Shown here piece after piece: positions 17,973 through 26,661 of a stretch of 64,000 nt of DNA. A program made the translations under genes and the position numbers. This DNA comes from Emcibacter sp. (GTDB lineage Bacteria > Pseudomonadota > Alphaproteobacteria > Sphingomonadales > Emcibacteraceae). The stretch is from assembly GCA_021647465.1 (NCBI GenBank), contig JAKIUQ010000006.1:62001-126000 (forward strand), in the 5' to 3' direction. The notes under the pieces were generated by a model. It had not been told where the DNA came from and searched no databases. It saw only the letters and a list, made by a program, of their open reading frames with translations. Each line of letters begins with the position of its first letter. Position 1 is the first letter of the stretch.

Positions 17973-18111
17973 GAAATAAAAAACCCTGTTTTGTAGAGAT
18001 TCGTTATATTTATGCATAGTTTTACATGGAAAAAGGAAAATGAAATTTCTATTTTCAGAAAATTGCCGAATATTATGCGGAGAACTTGATTGTCGCGGTA
18101 TATTGTTTTAA

Positions 18112-18127
18112 ATTATTGAAAAATAAT
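18112..18127. promoter_or_regulatory. Candidate Lrp-type operator in the rocF/lrp divergent region
   Basis: A 6-bp AT-rich inverted repeat, ATTATT-gaaa-AATAAT, lies 38 bp before the regulator start. AT-rich palindromes of this size are typical of Lrp/AsnC sites but also arise by chance in this AT-rich region. Confidence 0.3.
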
Positions 18128-18164
18128 AAGTTAGATGAAAAATATTTCTACGGAGTAAAAAATA

Positions 18165-18650
18165 ATGACCAAAAAAAGAGCCATTGACAAAATTGACCTG
18201 AAGATTCTTTCAATTCTTCAAAGTAATGCCCGTATTACCAACCATGATTTATCCAGCGAAGTGAATTTGTCCCCTAGTTCCTGTCTGCAGCGGGTGCGCC
18301 GTCTGGAGGATGAAGGGTATCTGGAGTCCTATATGGCGGTGATTAATCTGAATAAGATTTGCCGGACGGTTACGGTATTGCTGACGGTGAGCCTGCATGA
18401 TCATACCAACGTCAATTTCAAGACTTTTGAAAAAGTGATTAATGATTTTCCGGAAATAGTTGAATGTTATACGGTCAGCGGAAATTTTGATTATTTCCTG
18501 CGGGTTGTCTGTCCTGATATGGATCGTTATCTTGAATTGAACGATAAATTGATCGAAAGTATGGAGGGGGTTGCCAATATCAGCAGCCATGTTGCCCTCG
18601 CCACCAGCAAAAGCTTCAAAGGTTATGCCTTGGAAAAACTGGTGGAATAA
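18165..18650 (+). CDS. Lrp/AsnC family transcriptional regulator
   Basis: 161 aa. N-terminal helix-turn-helix (KIDLKILSILQSNARITNHDLSSEVNLSPSSCLQRVRRLE) and a C-terminal RAM/ACT-like ligand domain (VIVECYTVSGNFDYFLRVVCPD-like pattern near residue 100). Members next to rocDF usually sense arginine or ornithine and activate the pathway; that role here is inference from divergent position. Confidence 0.9.
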   Translation: MTKKRAIDKIDLKILSILQSNARITNHDLSSEVNLSPSSCLQRVRRLEDEGYLESYMAVINLNKICRTVTVLLTVSLHDHTNVNFKTFEKVINDFPEIVECYTVSGNFDYFLRVVCPDMDRYLELNDKLIESMEGVANISSHVALATSKSFKGYALEKLVE

Positions 18651-18670
18651 GCGGTTTGGAATAAGCGGAA
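18641..18670 (+). repeat. 14-bp tandem duplication across the lrp-type stop
   Basis: TGGAATAAGCGGTT is followed by TGGAATAAGCGGAA. The first copy holds the TAA stop of the regulator. Another example of an end-of-gene duplication. Confidence 0.6.
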
Positions 18671-18752
18671 ACGTGATAAAGCCGCTATGTTGTTAAACAG
18701 CAAAAGTGTAAAATATAATAAAAAACCGTCAGAATTCTTTACAGTTTTTGAA

Positions 18753-18772
18753 GGCCCCGTTTGGGGCATTTT
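18753..18772 (+). terminator. Probable terminator after the Lrp-type gene
   Basis: GCCCC (18753-18757), loop GTTT, GGGGC (18762-18766), then A and five T. Short but GC-rich stem with a U tract, about 100 bp past the stop. Confidence 0.6.
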
Positions 18773-18803
18773 TGTAAACAACTGAAAACAGAGGATTTTT
18801 TAT

Positions 18804-18819
18804 TTGGCGCAATAATTGC
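18804..18819 (+). promoter_or_regulatory. Sigma-54 (-24/-12) promoter for the PEP-CTERM gene
   Basis: TTGGCGC-AATAA-TTGC matches the RpoN consensus TTGGCAC-N5-TTGC with the exact 10-bp GG-to-GC spacing; only one consensus base differs. The start of transcription would be near 18831, about 80 bp before the ATG at 18910. PEP-CTERM genes are known to be controlled by RpoN with PrsK/PrsR in other bacteria, which raises confidence. Confidence 0.65.
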
Positions 18820-18909
18820 ATGTCCTATGGCATGCGCACACGTTATCGTATGGAGTTATAGTGGGGAGCGTATTTTATTATGAACTTTAATTTAGAAAGG
18901 GGTTCCTTG

Positions 18910-19641
18910 ATGAAACTCTTAAAAATACTTTTAACGACTATTGCCTTTATGGCATTTTCTGTATCGGCCTATGCGGTTCCGATGACGGCAACATTGTCTG
19001 TTGACGGCTATGTTGAGTATGACGCGGCTGGTGATGGAAGCGGCTCAGCTGTTGATAGCCTATTTGGTGATAATGACTGGACATGGACGGGATCATTTGA
19101 TTTTTCCACTTCCATGACAGGCACAGCGCCTGGCTTTAACGAAGATGTAAATTGGTATCTTTCCGGTGAGGGGGGCTATGATTATGTGGTCTCTAATGGC
19201 CAGACTTCTGGTGGCGGTGCGGACGCGGACAGTTTTGGTCCGGTATCTCTTGGAAATGGCTCTGTAAGTGACCTGTTTAATGGGACGATCACTGGTTACG
19301 GCGATATCCTGCCGGCTCTTGCCGGGGCTCTTTCAGGCACGCCATCATTGACGGATATTATTACGGCTCTGAATGGTATACTTGACCCCGCCTTTGCCAT
19401 CCCGGGATTGGTATCACCGGCCATTACAGATAATATTTTCTTTGCCTTGATTGGCAGCAATACAGTAGCTTTTGCTTCGACTCTTGGACTGAGTTATGCA
19501 GGCATGCCGGCGACTACGGCAATGGGTACATTCGGTGGAAGCCTTACACTTATGGCCGTTCCGGAGCCAGGGGCGCTTGGCCTGCTGGGTCTTGGCCTGA
19601 TTGGTGTGGCTTTGGTGCGCAGGAAGCGTTTAGCGGCGTAA
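18910..19641 (+). CDS. PEP-CTERM sorting domain protein
   Basis: 243 aa exported protein. Signal peptide MKLLKILLTTIAFMAFSVSAYA, a Gly/Asp/Ser-rich body with few charged Lys/Arg, and the C-terminal tripartite signal: VPEPGALGLLGLGLIGVALVRRKRLAA, i.e. PEP motif, membrane helix, basic tail. Family proteins are cut and sorted by exosortase (XrtA type) and linked to exopolysaccharide and biofilm. No exosortase is in the window. ATG 18910 follows AAAGGGG; an earlier ATG at 18880 is less likely. Confidence 0.92.
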   Translation: MKLLKILLTTIAFMAFSVSAYAVPMTATLSVDGYVEYDAAGDGSGSAVDSLFGDNDWTWTGSFDFSTSMTGTAPGFNEDVNWYLSGEGGYDYVVSNGQTSGGGADADSFGPVSLGNGSVSDLFNGTITGYGDILPALAGALSGTPSLTDIITALNGILDPAFAIPGLVSPAITDNIFFALIGSNTVAFASTLGLSYAGMPATTAMGTFGGSLTLMAVPEPGALGLLGLGLIGVALVRRKRLAA

Positions 19642-19669
19642 ACTGTGATTTTATAGAAATATCTAAAAT

Positions 19670-19702
19670 AAAACGGCTGAAGTTTTCTTCAGCCGTTTTT
19701 TA
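19670..19702. terminator. Bidirectional intrinsic terminator
   Basis: AAACGGCTGAAG (19671-19682), loop TTTT, CTTCAGCCGTTT (19687-19698), flanked by A and T runs. It serves the PEP-CTERM gene on the plus strand and the SDR operon ending at 19711 on the minus strand. Confidence 0.9.
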
Positions 19703-19710
19703 TTGCCGCG

Positions 19711-20478
19711 TTATGCTGCCGATAATCCGCCGTCAAAGGCCAGGGCCTGACCGGTTGTGAAGCTGTTTTGATCGCTGCAGAGCCACATCATGCCATGGAC
19801 AATCTCGTCTGCACTGCCCAGCCGTCCCATGGGGATGCTATTGGCGATATCCTGCCCGCGTTTTTCGCCTTTATCTCCTTGAAGAACCTGATCCACCATT
19901 GGGGTGTGGCAAGATGCCGGACATAGGGCATTGATGCGGATATTCTTGCGGGCATATTCCAGCGCCGCAGATTTTGTCAGACCAATGACCGCATGTTTGC
20001 TGGCGGCATAGGCGGCAAGATAGGGCGCGCCGATCAAGCCCGCAACGGACGCCACATTGACGATGACACCTGATCCCTGAACCATCATCTGGTTAAGCTG
20101 CTGTTGCATACAAAGGAACGCCCCCCTGACATTGACCGCCATCATCAGGTCAAAATCTTCTAGGCTTATATCACAAAGCCGCACCAATTCATTGGCAATG
20201 CCCGCATTATTTATGGCAATATCAAGCGCACCAAAATGATCAATGCCGGCTTTGGTCATCGCGGCCACCTCACCGGGGTTGCTCACATCGCACGCAACGG
20301 CAATGGCGCGGTCAGGCCCAAAGGCGAGCTGACTCATGGTCTCGGCCAAGCCCGATTGATTAATATCCGACAGCACCAGTTTAGCCCCGGCTTTGCCAAA
20401 TTCAAGGGCGGCCCTCTGACCAAATCCTGATCCCGCGCCGGTGATTTGGACGACTTTATTGTCAAACCTTATATCCAT
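19711..20478 (-). CDS. Short-chain dehydrogenase/reductase
   Basis: 255 aa classical SDR. Seen: nucleotide motif ITGAGSGFGQRAA, NNAGIA, catalytic Ser in VASVAG and YAASKH with catalytic Tyr and Lys. A strong AAGGAGAAGG site precedes ATG. Last gene of the phosphatase-ACAD-kinase-SDR operon, so it probably oxidises or reduces a hydroxy/keto acyl-CoA intermediate; the substrate is not known. Confidence 0.88.
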   Translation of the reverse strand: MDIRFDNKVVQITGAGSGFGQRAALEFGKAGAKLVLSDINQSGLAETMSQLAFGPDRAIAVACDVSNPGEVAAMTKAGIDHFGALDIAINNAGIANELVRLCDISLEDFDLMMAVNVRGAFLCMQQQLNQMMVQGSGVIVNVASVAGLIGAPYLAAYAASKHAVIGLTKSAALEYARKNIRINALCPASCHTPMVDQVLQGDKGEKRGQDIANSIPMGRLGSADEIVHGMMWLCSDQNSFTTGQALAFDGGLSAA

Positions 20479-20488
20479 AGCCTTCTCC

Positions 20489-21511
20489 TTAAATCTTTTG
20501 ATATTCCTTTAATATTTCGATGGCCTTTTCGGCCAGGGGGCGGGTTAGCTTCCCGACATCCTGCGCCTTTTTGTTGGAGGCATTGCCGTCAAGGCTGCGT
20601 TTCATAACCCCCTGGACAATGGCGGCGAGCCGAAAGAAGCTGAAAGCCAGATAAAAGGACCAATGGTCAATATGGCCTAATTTCATGCGAGAGGCATATT
20701 CCGCGATATAATCTTCTTCGGTGGGGATGCCCAAATCCGCGCGATCAATGCCGCCGAGCCCCTTTATAAGGGCGTTATGGGGCATGCGCCATTGCATGCA
20801 TTGATAGGCGAGGTCTGCCAGGGGATGGCCCAATGTGGAAAGTTCCCAGTCGACTACGGCGATGATTTTTGGCTTTTCCGGGTGAAAAATAAAATTATCC
20901 AGCCTGAAATCGCCATGGATCAGGCTCACTTTGCCATCATCTTCCGGAATATTTCCGCTGATCCATTTGATCAATTGTTCCATGGGGGCAATATGTTCGG
21001 TCTCTGATGCTTTATATTGTTTGGTCCAGCGGCCTATTTGCCGATCAAGATAATTGCCCGGTTTGCCGTAATCGAGCAGCCCCTCTGCGGCAAGATCCAC
21101 AGAATGAATGGCGGCAAGGACGCAGTTCATTTCATGATATATGGCGGTGCGGTCATCACGTCCCACATCGGGCAGGACAGGATCCCAGAAAATGCGGCCT
21201 TCCATGAAATCCATCACATAAAACCAACTGCCGATGATTTCCTCATCAAGGCACAGGTGACGGGGGCGGGCAATGGGCACGTCTGTATCGCAGAGCGCCC
21301 TGGTTACCCGATATTCCCGGTCAATGGCATGGGCGGATTTAAGCAATATTCCGGGCGGCCTGCTGCGCAGAACATATTTACCGGATTGGGCCGTCATCAA
21401 AAAAGTTGGGTTTGATTGACCGCCCGCAAATTTCTTCAGGCTCAATGGCCCTTTGAAGCCATCCATATGCCGTTCCAGATAAATGTTGAGTTTTTGCTCA
21501 TCTATCATCAT
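20489..21511 (-). CDS. Phosphotransferase (APH family, ACAD10/11-kinase-like)
   Basis: 340 aa kinase-like protein. Seen: FAGGQSNPTFLM ATP loop, LIHGDFRLDNFIF catalytic loop with Asp, and VVDWELSTLGHPLADLAY metal-binding Asp. In mammals this domain is fused to an acyl-CoA dehydrogenase (ACAD10/ACAD11), which handles 4-hydroxyacyl-CoAs; here the partner is the adjacent gene. It is likely to phosphorylate the hydroxyl of a hydroxyacyl-CoA rather than act on antibiotics. Starts 9 bp after the ACAD stop. Confidence 0.87.
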   Translation of the reverse strand: MMIDEQKLNIYLERHMDGFKGPLSLKKFAGGQSNPTFLMTAQSGKYVLRSRPPGILLKSAHAIDREYRVTRALCDTDVPIARPRHLCLDEEIIGSWFYVMDFMEGRIFWDPVLPDVGRDDRTAIYHEMNCVLAAIHSVDLAAEGLLDYGKPGNYLDRQIGRWTKQYKASETEHIAPMEQLIKWISGNIPEDDGKVSLIHGDFRLDNFIFHPEKPKIIAVVDWELSTLGHPLADLAYQCMQWRMPHNALIKGLGGIDRADLGIPTEEDYIAEYASRMKLGHIDHWSFYLAFSFFRLAAIVQGVMKRSLDGNASNKKAQDVGKLTRPLAEKAIEILKEYQKI

Positions 21512-21520
21512 TTTCCATTC

Positions 21521-22780
21521 CTATTCACTATTACGCAGGGGCGGCGTAAGATAGGGCAGGGTGAAACCCGGATTTTCCAGAGATTCACCTATTTCCATCC
21601 GGGCAATGCTGCGCAAATGTACCTCATCCGGGCCATCGGCGTAACGCAAGGCCCGGCCCCAGGTCCAGATGTCGACAAGCGGCGTGTCCGGCGAAATACC
21701 CATGGCCCCAAAGACCTGCATGGCACGATCCGCAATGGTGGTCTGCATATGCGGAACAATGGCCTTGATCATGGATATTTCTTTGCGCGCCCCCTTGGCA
21801 CCGACCTTGTCAATCATATCGGCGGTTTTCAGGACAAACAGGCGCGCCTGATCAATCTCCATGCGGGACCTTGCAATCCATTCGCTTACCGCGCCGTGTT
21901 GATGCAGATATTTGCCGAATGCTTTACGTTCCTGCGCCCGTTCCACCATTAAATCAAGGGCCAGTTCGGATTGCCCGATGGAGCGCATACAATGATGAAT
22001 CCGGCCCGGCCCGAGCCGCGCCTGTGCAATCATAAAGCCATCGCCTTCGCCGCTGATAATATTACGGGCAGGGACGCGGACATCTTTGAACAGAATTTCG
22101 CAATGCCCCTCGGGGGAATGGTGGTTCATGATGGAAATATTACGCTCTATTGTCACGCCGTCCGTATCCATGGGCACAATGATCATGCTTTGTTGCCGGT
22201 GGCGATCGTCATTCTCGGGATCAGTTTTTCCCATAAGAATCATGACTTTGCAATTGGGGTGCGCCGCATTGGAAATAAACCATTTGCGGCCATTAATGAT
22301 ATAATCATCGCCGTCCCGCTTGATGATGGTTTGGATATTTGTGGCATCGGACGAGCAGACATCCGGTTCGGTCATGGCAAAGGCCGAACGGATTTTGCCC
22401 TCCAGAAGAGGGGCAAGCCATTGTGCCTTTTGGGCTTTTGTACCGAACATATGGAATACTTCCATATTGCCGGTATCGGGGGCGCTGCAATTAAAGACCT
22501 CTGATGCCCATAGCACACGGCCCATGATTTCAGCCAGCGGAGCATATTCAAGATTACTCAGGCGCGTGCCGTCCTCATCATCTTTCAAATGGGGCAGGAA
22601 CAGATTCCACAGCCCCTCCGATTTGGCCAAGGCCTTCAGGTCTTCCATAAAGGATACCGGAAAACGGCCCGCCGATAGTTCATCATGATGCTCACGAATG
22701 CGGGGCGTAATATAATTTTCCATGAATTGCGACAGACGGCGGCATAATTCCTGTGTTTTTGGGCTATGGTCGAAATTCAT
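21521..22780 (-). CDS. Acyl-CoA dehydrogenase, ACAD10/11-like
   Basis: 419 aa FAD enzyme. Seen: AFAMTEPDVCSSDATNI FAD-binding motif, DDYIINGRKWFISNA, LGPGRIHHCMR, RKAFGKYLHQH and VFGAMGISPDTPL. The PEGHCEILFKDVRVP stretch and neighbouring APH kinase place it with ACAD10/11-type enzymes that act on phosphorylated 4-hydroxyacyl-CoAs. Second gene of a four-gene operon. Confidence 0.9.
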   Translation of the reverse strand: MNFDHSPKTQELCRRLSQFMENYITPRIREHHDELSAGRFPVSFMEDLKALAKSEGLWNLFLPHLKDDEDGTRLSNLEYAPLAEIMGRVLWASEVFNCSAPDTGNMEVFHMFGTKAQKAQWLAPLLEGKIRSAFAMTEPDVCSSDATNIQTIIKRDGDDYIINGRKWFISNAAHPNCKVMILMGKTDPENDDRHRQQSMIIVPMDTDGVTIERNISIMNHHSPEGHCEILFKDVRVPARNIISGEGDGFMIAQARLGPGRIHHCMRSIGQSELALDLMVERAQERKAFGKYLHQHGAVSEWIARSRMEIDQARLFVLKTADMIDKVGAKGARKEISMIKAIVPHMQTTIADRAMQVFGAMGISPDTPLVDIWTWGRALRYADGPDEVHLRSIARMEIGESLENPGFTLPYLTPPLRNSE

Positions 22781-22792
22781 ATTCTTTTCCTG

Positions 22793-23467
22793 TTAACTGA
22801 AGGTTATGGCATCCAATCGATCCTGTCGATCAAGATGCGGAATATTATTAAAACTGGACAGATGCATTCTGTCATGACCGAGATAAATATGGCTGAAACT
22901 GCTGTTTTTAATCTGCAGGTTCAAATCAATGATTTTTTGAGCCTTCAGGTCAAGGATTTGTCCAAGGGCCATTGAAATCGCGCCGCCGGAACTGACCACA
23001 AGGCATTTGCCTCGGGTATTCTCTTGAATTTGATTGAAAGCATCCGCCACCCGGGATTTGAAATTGTCCCAACTTTCCGGCAGGTCACCGGCAAGTTTAT
23101 TTTCTGACCATAATTTCAAGGCTTTTTTCAAACGTTGATAGAAAATCCGTCGATCTCCCTCAGGCGATGCGGGGGCTTCATGGGGATGTTGGGCCATAAA
23201 GGCATGATACAGGGCTTTAAAATCATATTCATTAAGGCCTTCTTGGCGAACCGGGCTGACTTTATGGGGCTGGGCCATAAAAATATCTTCGGCCGTTTGG
23301 CTGTGCCGCAACTGGGTTCCGGTGAAAATATGATCAAAGGTAATATTCCGTAGTGCAAAATAAACCCCAAGATAGGCGGATTGCTGATGCCCCAGATCAG
23401 AGAGCCTGTCATAATTTTCCGAATTAAAAGATGCCTGTCCATGCCGGACCAGATATATTTCTGCCAT
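22793..23467 (-). CDS. Histidine phosphatase family protein
   Basis: 224 aa phosphoglycerate mutase-like phosphatase. The catalytic YLVRHGQASF motif opens the protein, and VVSSGGAISMALG near residue 160 takes the place of the usual second His motif (the His is replaced). ATG 23467 has GAGGA at the proper spacing; the ATG at 23479 would add four residues. First gene of the operon; with a kinase two genes downstream it may dephosphorylate a pathway intermediate (inference). Confidence 0.85.
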   Translation of the reverse strand: MAEIYLVRHGQASFNSENYDRLSDLGHQQSAYLGVYFALRNITFDHIFTGTQLRHSQTAEDIFMAQPHKVSPVRQEGLNEYDFKALYHAFMAQHPHEAPASPEGDRRIFYQRLKKALKLWSENKLAGDLPESWDNFKSRVADAFNQIQENTRGKCLVVSSGGAISMALGQILDLKAQKIIDLNLQIKNSSFSHIYLGHDRMHLSSFNNIPHLDRQDRLDAITFS

Positions 23468-23563
23468 TGATATCCTCATCGTTGGTTTTGAGAATATAGG
23501 AAGAATTATTATTTGTGAAATTTATTATATATATGATAATATATTCATGAAACTAATAGTTAA

Positions 23564-23575
23564 GAGGGGCCCCTC
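23564..23575. promoter_or_regulatory. 12-bp perfect palindrome containing the LysR ribosome site
   Basis: GAGGGGCCCCTC sits directly against the LysR ATG at 23576 and includes the AGAGGGG Shine-Dalgarno. It could be an operator or a small hairpin that limits translation. Confidence 0.4.
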
Positions 23576-24502
23576 ATGCGGCTTAATCAGGTTGATTTGA
23601 ATTTATTTGTTGTCTTTGATGCCATATATACTGAACGCAATTTAACGCGGGCCGCAGAAATATTATATTTGAGCCAGCCCGCGGTGAGCAACGCACTCGC
23701 CCGTCTTCGCCGGACATTTGATGATCCGCTTTTCATTCGTATGCAAAAAACCATGGTGCCGACCCCTGCCGCAGAAAATATGATTGGCCGCATACGCAAG
23801 GCCTTGCTTTTGATGAAGAGCAGCTTGCATGATGAGGGCGCCTTTCATGCGGAAAAATCCGACAAGATATTCCGGATCAATATGTCTGACCTGATTGCTG
23901 CGATGATCCTGCCGCCCGTGGATGAGATGGCCAGATCAAGGGCGCCGGGGGTTAATCTGGAAAGCTATCATATCCCGAGGCAGGAGCTGGCCAGAGAACT
24001 TGCCATGGGAACGATGGATTTTTCCATAGATGTGCCTTTGTTAAATGATCCACAGCTTTGTCATGCGCCGCTTCTTAAAGAACGCTATGTCTGCATGATG
24101 CGTAAAGATCATCCGCTGGCCCGCGAGCCGCTTACCATGGAAAATTATCTCAAGCTTAGCCATATTCATGTATCCAGCCGCCGAAGCGGGCAGGGCTATG
24201 TGGAAAATGCGCTTAATGTCCTTGGCCTGCGCCGTCAAGTTCATTTGCGGCTTCAGCATTATATGGTCGCCCCTCTGGTCGCGATGCGGTCTGATCTGGC
24301 TCTGACCGCTCCCTTGGCTCTGGTTCGGCAATATGATGCCCATATTGTTGAGCTGCCTTTTGATCTGCCTGATTTGGAATTACATCTCTATTGGCATAAG
24401 AGCCGGGATGTTGATCCGGCCAACCTTTGGATGCGCCATAAAATCATGGAGGTTGCTTTAAGACTTCCCATTGAGAGTGAACATTCTATACTGACGCAAT
24501 AA
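23576..24502 (+). CDS. LysR family transcriptional regulator
   Basis: 308 aa. N-terminal winged HTH (LNLFVVFDAIYTERNLTRAAEILYLSQPAVSNALARLR) and a C-terminal periplasmic-binding-like effector domain. The opening RLNQVDLNLFVVFDAI is the NodD/PcaQ-like subgroup. It is divergent from the phosphatase-ACAD-kinase-SDR operon with a 108-bp AT-rich gap, the usual arrangement for a LysR regulator and its target. The effector is unknown. Confidence 0.92.
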   Translation: MRLNQVDLNLFVVFDAIYTERNLTRAAEILYLSQPAVSNALARLRRTFDDPLFIRMQKTMVPTPAAENMIGRIRKALLLMKSSLHDEGAFHAEKSDKIFRINMSDLIAAMILPPVDEMARSRAPGVNLESYHIPRQELARELAMGTMDFSIDVPLLNDPQLCHAPLLKERYVCMMRKDHPLAREPLTMENYLKLSHIHVSSRRSGQGYVENALNVLGLRRQVHLRLQHYMVAPLVAMRSDLALTAPLALVRQYDAHIVELPFDLPDLELHLYWHKSRDVDPANLWMRHKIMEVALRLPIESEHSILTQ

Positions 24503-24528
24503 TTAAACTAAGTAGAAGTCAAAAAATC

Positions 24529-25362
24529 ATGTTGGAAAATGAACTGGCGCTGCGGATATTTTTTTTCGTTGGTATATTTGCGGCCGTTGCCATTTGGGAG
24601 GCCCTGAGCCCAAAGAGAGTGCGGCTGATCAGCCGGGGTATCCGCTGGACTCATAACCTGTCTCTGGTGATATTGAGCAGTCTTTCGATGAGGCTTGTCA
24701 TTCCTTTTACCGCTGTTGGGGCTGCGGCTTTTTCATATGATCGGCAATTTGGTCTGCTGCACTATCTTGATGTCCCCTTTGTCGTTGCGGTCGTTATGTC
24801 ATTATTGATGTTGGATCTTCTGATTTATCTGCAGCATGTGATTTTTCATCATGTGCCCATATTTTGGCGTTTGCATAAAATTCACCATATTGATCAGGAA
24901 ATTGATGTGACGACAGGGGTGCGGTTTCATCCTGTTGAAATGATCCTTTCAGCCCTGATTAAATGCGCCGCGGTAGTGTTGCTGGGCGTGCCCATATTGG
25001 CGGTGGTTATATTTGAGATTCTGTTGAATGCGACGGCCATGTTTAATCATGGGAATATCAATTTGCCAAAATCTGTTGACAGGCTGCTCAGGCTGTTCGT
25101 TGTGACGCCTGATATGCATCGGGTACATCATTCGGTAATCCCAAGCGAAACCAACAGTAATTTTGGTTTTAACCTGCCCTGGTGGGACAGGGTTTTTGGC
25201 ACCTACCGTGCGCAGCCTGCCGCAGGGCATGACGGGATGACGATTGGGTTGCAGGATTACCAAAATATTGAAAAGACTGATTTATGGTCACTGATAACGA
25301 TACCCTTTATATGGGGCAGTGATAAAATCCCCCCGGATAGCAATTCTTCTGTTGTAAAATAA
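24529..25362 (+). CDS. Sterol desaturase / fatty acid hydroxylase family protein
   Basis: 277 aa membrane di-iron enzyme. Membrane segments near 7-25, 45-65 and 75-97; His clusters HHVIFHH-like QHVIFHH, RLHKIHHID, MFNHGN and HRVHHSVI supply the iron ligands. Family members hydroxylate or desaturate lipids, carotenoids or sterol-like molecules. Follows the LysR gene by 26 bp and may be co-transcribed; the substrate is unknown. Confidence 0.88.
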   Translation: MLENELALRIFFFVGIFAAVAIWEALSPKRVRLISRGIRWTHNLSLVILSSLSMRLVIPFTAVGAAAFSYDRQFGLLHYLDVPFVVAVVMSLLMLDLLIYLQHVIFHHVPIFWRLHKIHHIDQEIDVTTGVRFHPVEMILSALIKCAAVVLLGVPILAVVIFEILLNATAMFNHGNINLPKSVDRLLRLFVVTPDMHRVHHSVIPSETNSNFGFNLPWWDRVFGTYRAQPAAGHDGMTIGLQDYQNIEKTDLWSLITIPFIWGSDKIPPDSNSSVVK

Positions 25363-25500
25363 TATGATGCTGTCAGATTTGGCAGTATATTCACGAATTA
25401 TGCTTGTGCCTCTTGAATATTTCATGAGTGGTGGTATTTATACTTTATATTTACAAAAAAAATATGTTAAATGAAGATATAATGACAGGAGTCTGCAACT

Positions 25501-26661
25501 GTGAAAAACTCTAAAATAATAATTATATTACTGTTGGTTGTTGTCGTTATAGCTGGCTGGTATCTGACCAGAAAACGCCCGCTATTGGTCGAGGTTGCTT
25601 TTGTCGAGCAACAGGTTCCGGTCAAGGTATTTGGCCTTGGCACGGTTGAGGCGCGCATCGCCTCGAAAATAGGCTTCACCGTCAGCAACGCCATCACGGA
25701 ATTGAATGTTGATGCGGGCGATCAGGTACGTCAGGGAGATGTCCTCGCCCGTCTGAGTAATGCTGAGCAAAAAGCCCGTCTTATCAGGGCCGAAGCCGGC
25801 GTTTTAGCTGCCGAGGCTGCGATAAAAGGGGCCGGGTCGGGCATTAATAATGCAAAGGCCGTTGTGGCGAAAAGAGCCAGCACCAACAAGCGTCAGCGGG
25901 CCTTGTATTTAAAGGGAACAATTTCCGAGGAAACGGCAGAGCAATATAAGCTGGAGCTGGATATTGCCAAGACCGATCTTGAGATTGCCCGCAGCAATCT
26001 TCTGGCGGCAGAAGCCGCGCTGGATAATGCCCGCGCGCAGCTGGAACTGGAGAAAGTCACCTTTGAGCAACATACGCTGAAAGCGCCCTATGATGCAGTT
26101 ATCGTCGCCCGGCACAAGGAACTGGGTTCGGTCGTCAAGGCGGGGGAGGCTCTGTTCACCCTGGTTGATCCCGATACGGTCTGGGTTCTTGGCCATATCA
26201 GTGAAAGCCGTTCCGGACTGATTTCCCTTGGGCAGCCCGTTGAAATCCGGCTTCGGTCGCGGCCGCATGACCTGTTCAGGGGGACGGTTCAACGCATAGA
26301 TATTGAAAGCGACCGGGTGACCGAAGAACGTCAGGTTTATGCCTCCTGCGCGGCATGTATGAAAAATTTTAATCTGGGAGAGCAGGCAGAAATTTACGTG
26401 CAGACGGCAATTCTGGATAAAGCCCTTCTGGTTCCTGAGAATGCCGTTGATGACTTTGATGAGCGACAGATGAGGGGGACGGTATGGGTGCTGCTTGACG
26501 GCGAGCTCAAACGGCAAAATGTCATTTTCGGCCATCGCACACTTGATGCCAGGTTAAGCATCATTGAAGGCCTTCCGGAAAAGGCAAGGGTATTAACGCG
26601 ATTGCCGAAACTGTTGAAAGAAGGCCGACATGCCAAGGCAAAGACAGAGAAAAGCTCATGA
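25501..26661 (+). CDS. HlyD-family periplasmic adaptor (DevB-like)
   Basis: 386 aa. One N-terminal membrane anchor (IIIILLLVVVVIAGWYL), lipoyl/barrel-sandwich half motifs around a long helical hairpin (residues about 85-180), then the TLKAPYDAVIVARHKELGSVVKAGEALFTLV segment and beta-barrel. Starts with GTG at 25501 behind AGGAG. Links an ABC pump to an outer-membrane channel; the two pump genes follow with overlaps. Confidence 0.9.
   Translation: MKNSKIIIILLLVVVVIAGWYLTRKRPLLVEVAFVEQQVPVKVFGLGTVEARIASKIGFTVSNAITELNVDAGDQVRQGDVLARLSNAEQKARLIRAEAGVLAAEAAIKGAGSGINNAKAVVAKRASTNKRQRALYLKGTISEETAEQYKLELDIAKTDLEIARSNLLAAEAALDNARAQLELEKVTFEQHTLKAPYDAVIVARHKELGSVVKAGEALFTLVDPDTVWVLGHISESRSGLISLGQPVEIRLRSRPHDLFRGTVQRIDIESDRVTEERQVYASCAACMKNFNLGEQAEIYVQTAILDKALLVPENAVDDFDERQMRGTVWVLLDGELKRQNVIFGHRTLDARLSIIEGLPEKARVLTRLPKLLKEGRHAKAKTEKSS

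Noticed and set aside
17298..17996. 232-codon open frame opposite arginase
   Set aside because: Arginase has all metal motifs; this frame has none.
20489..21511. Aminoglycoside resistance gene
   Set aside because: The APH fold is shared, but the ACAD neighbour and ACAD10/11-like motifs point to acyl-CoA metabolism.
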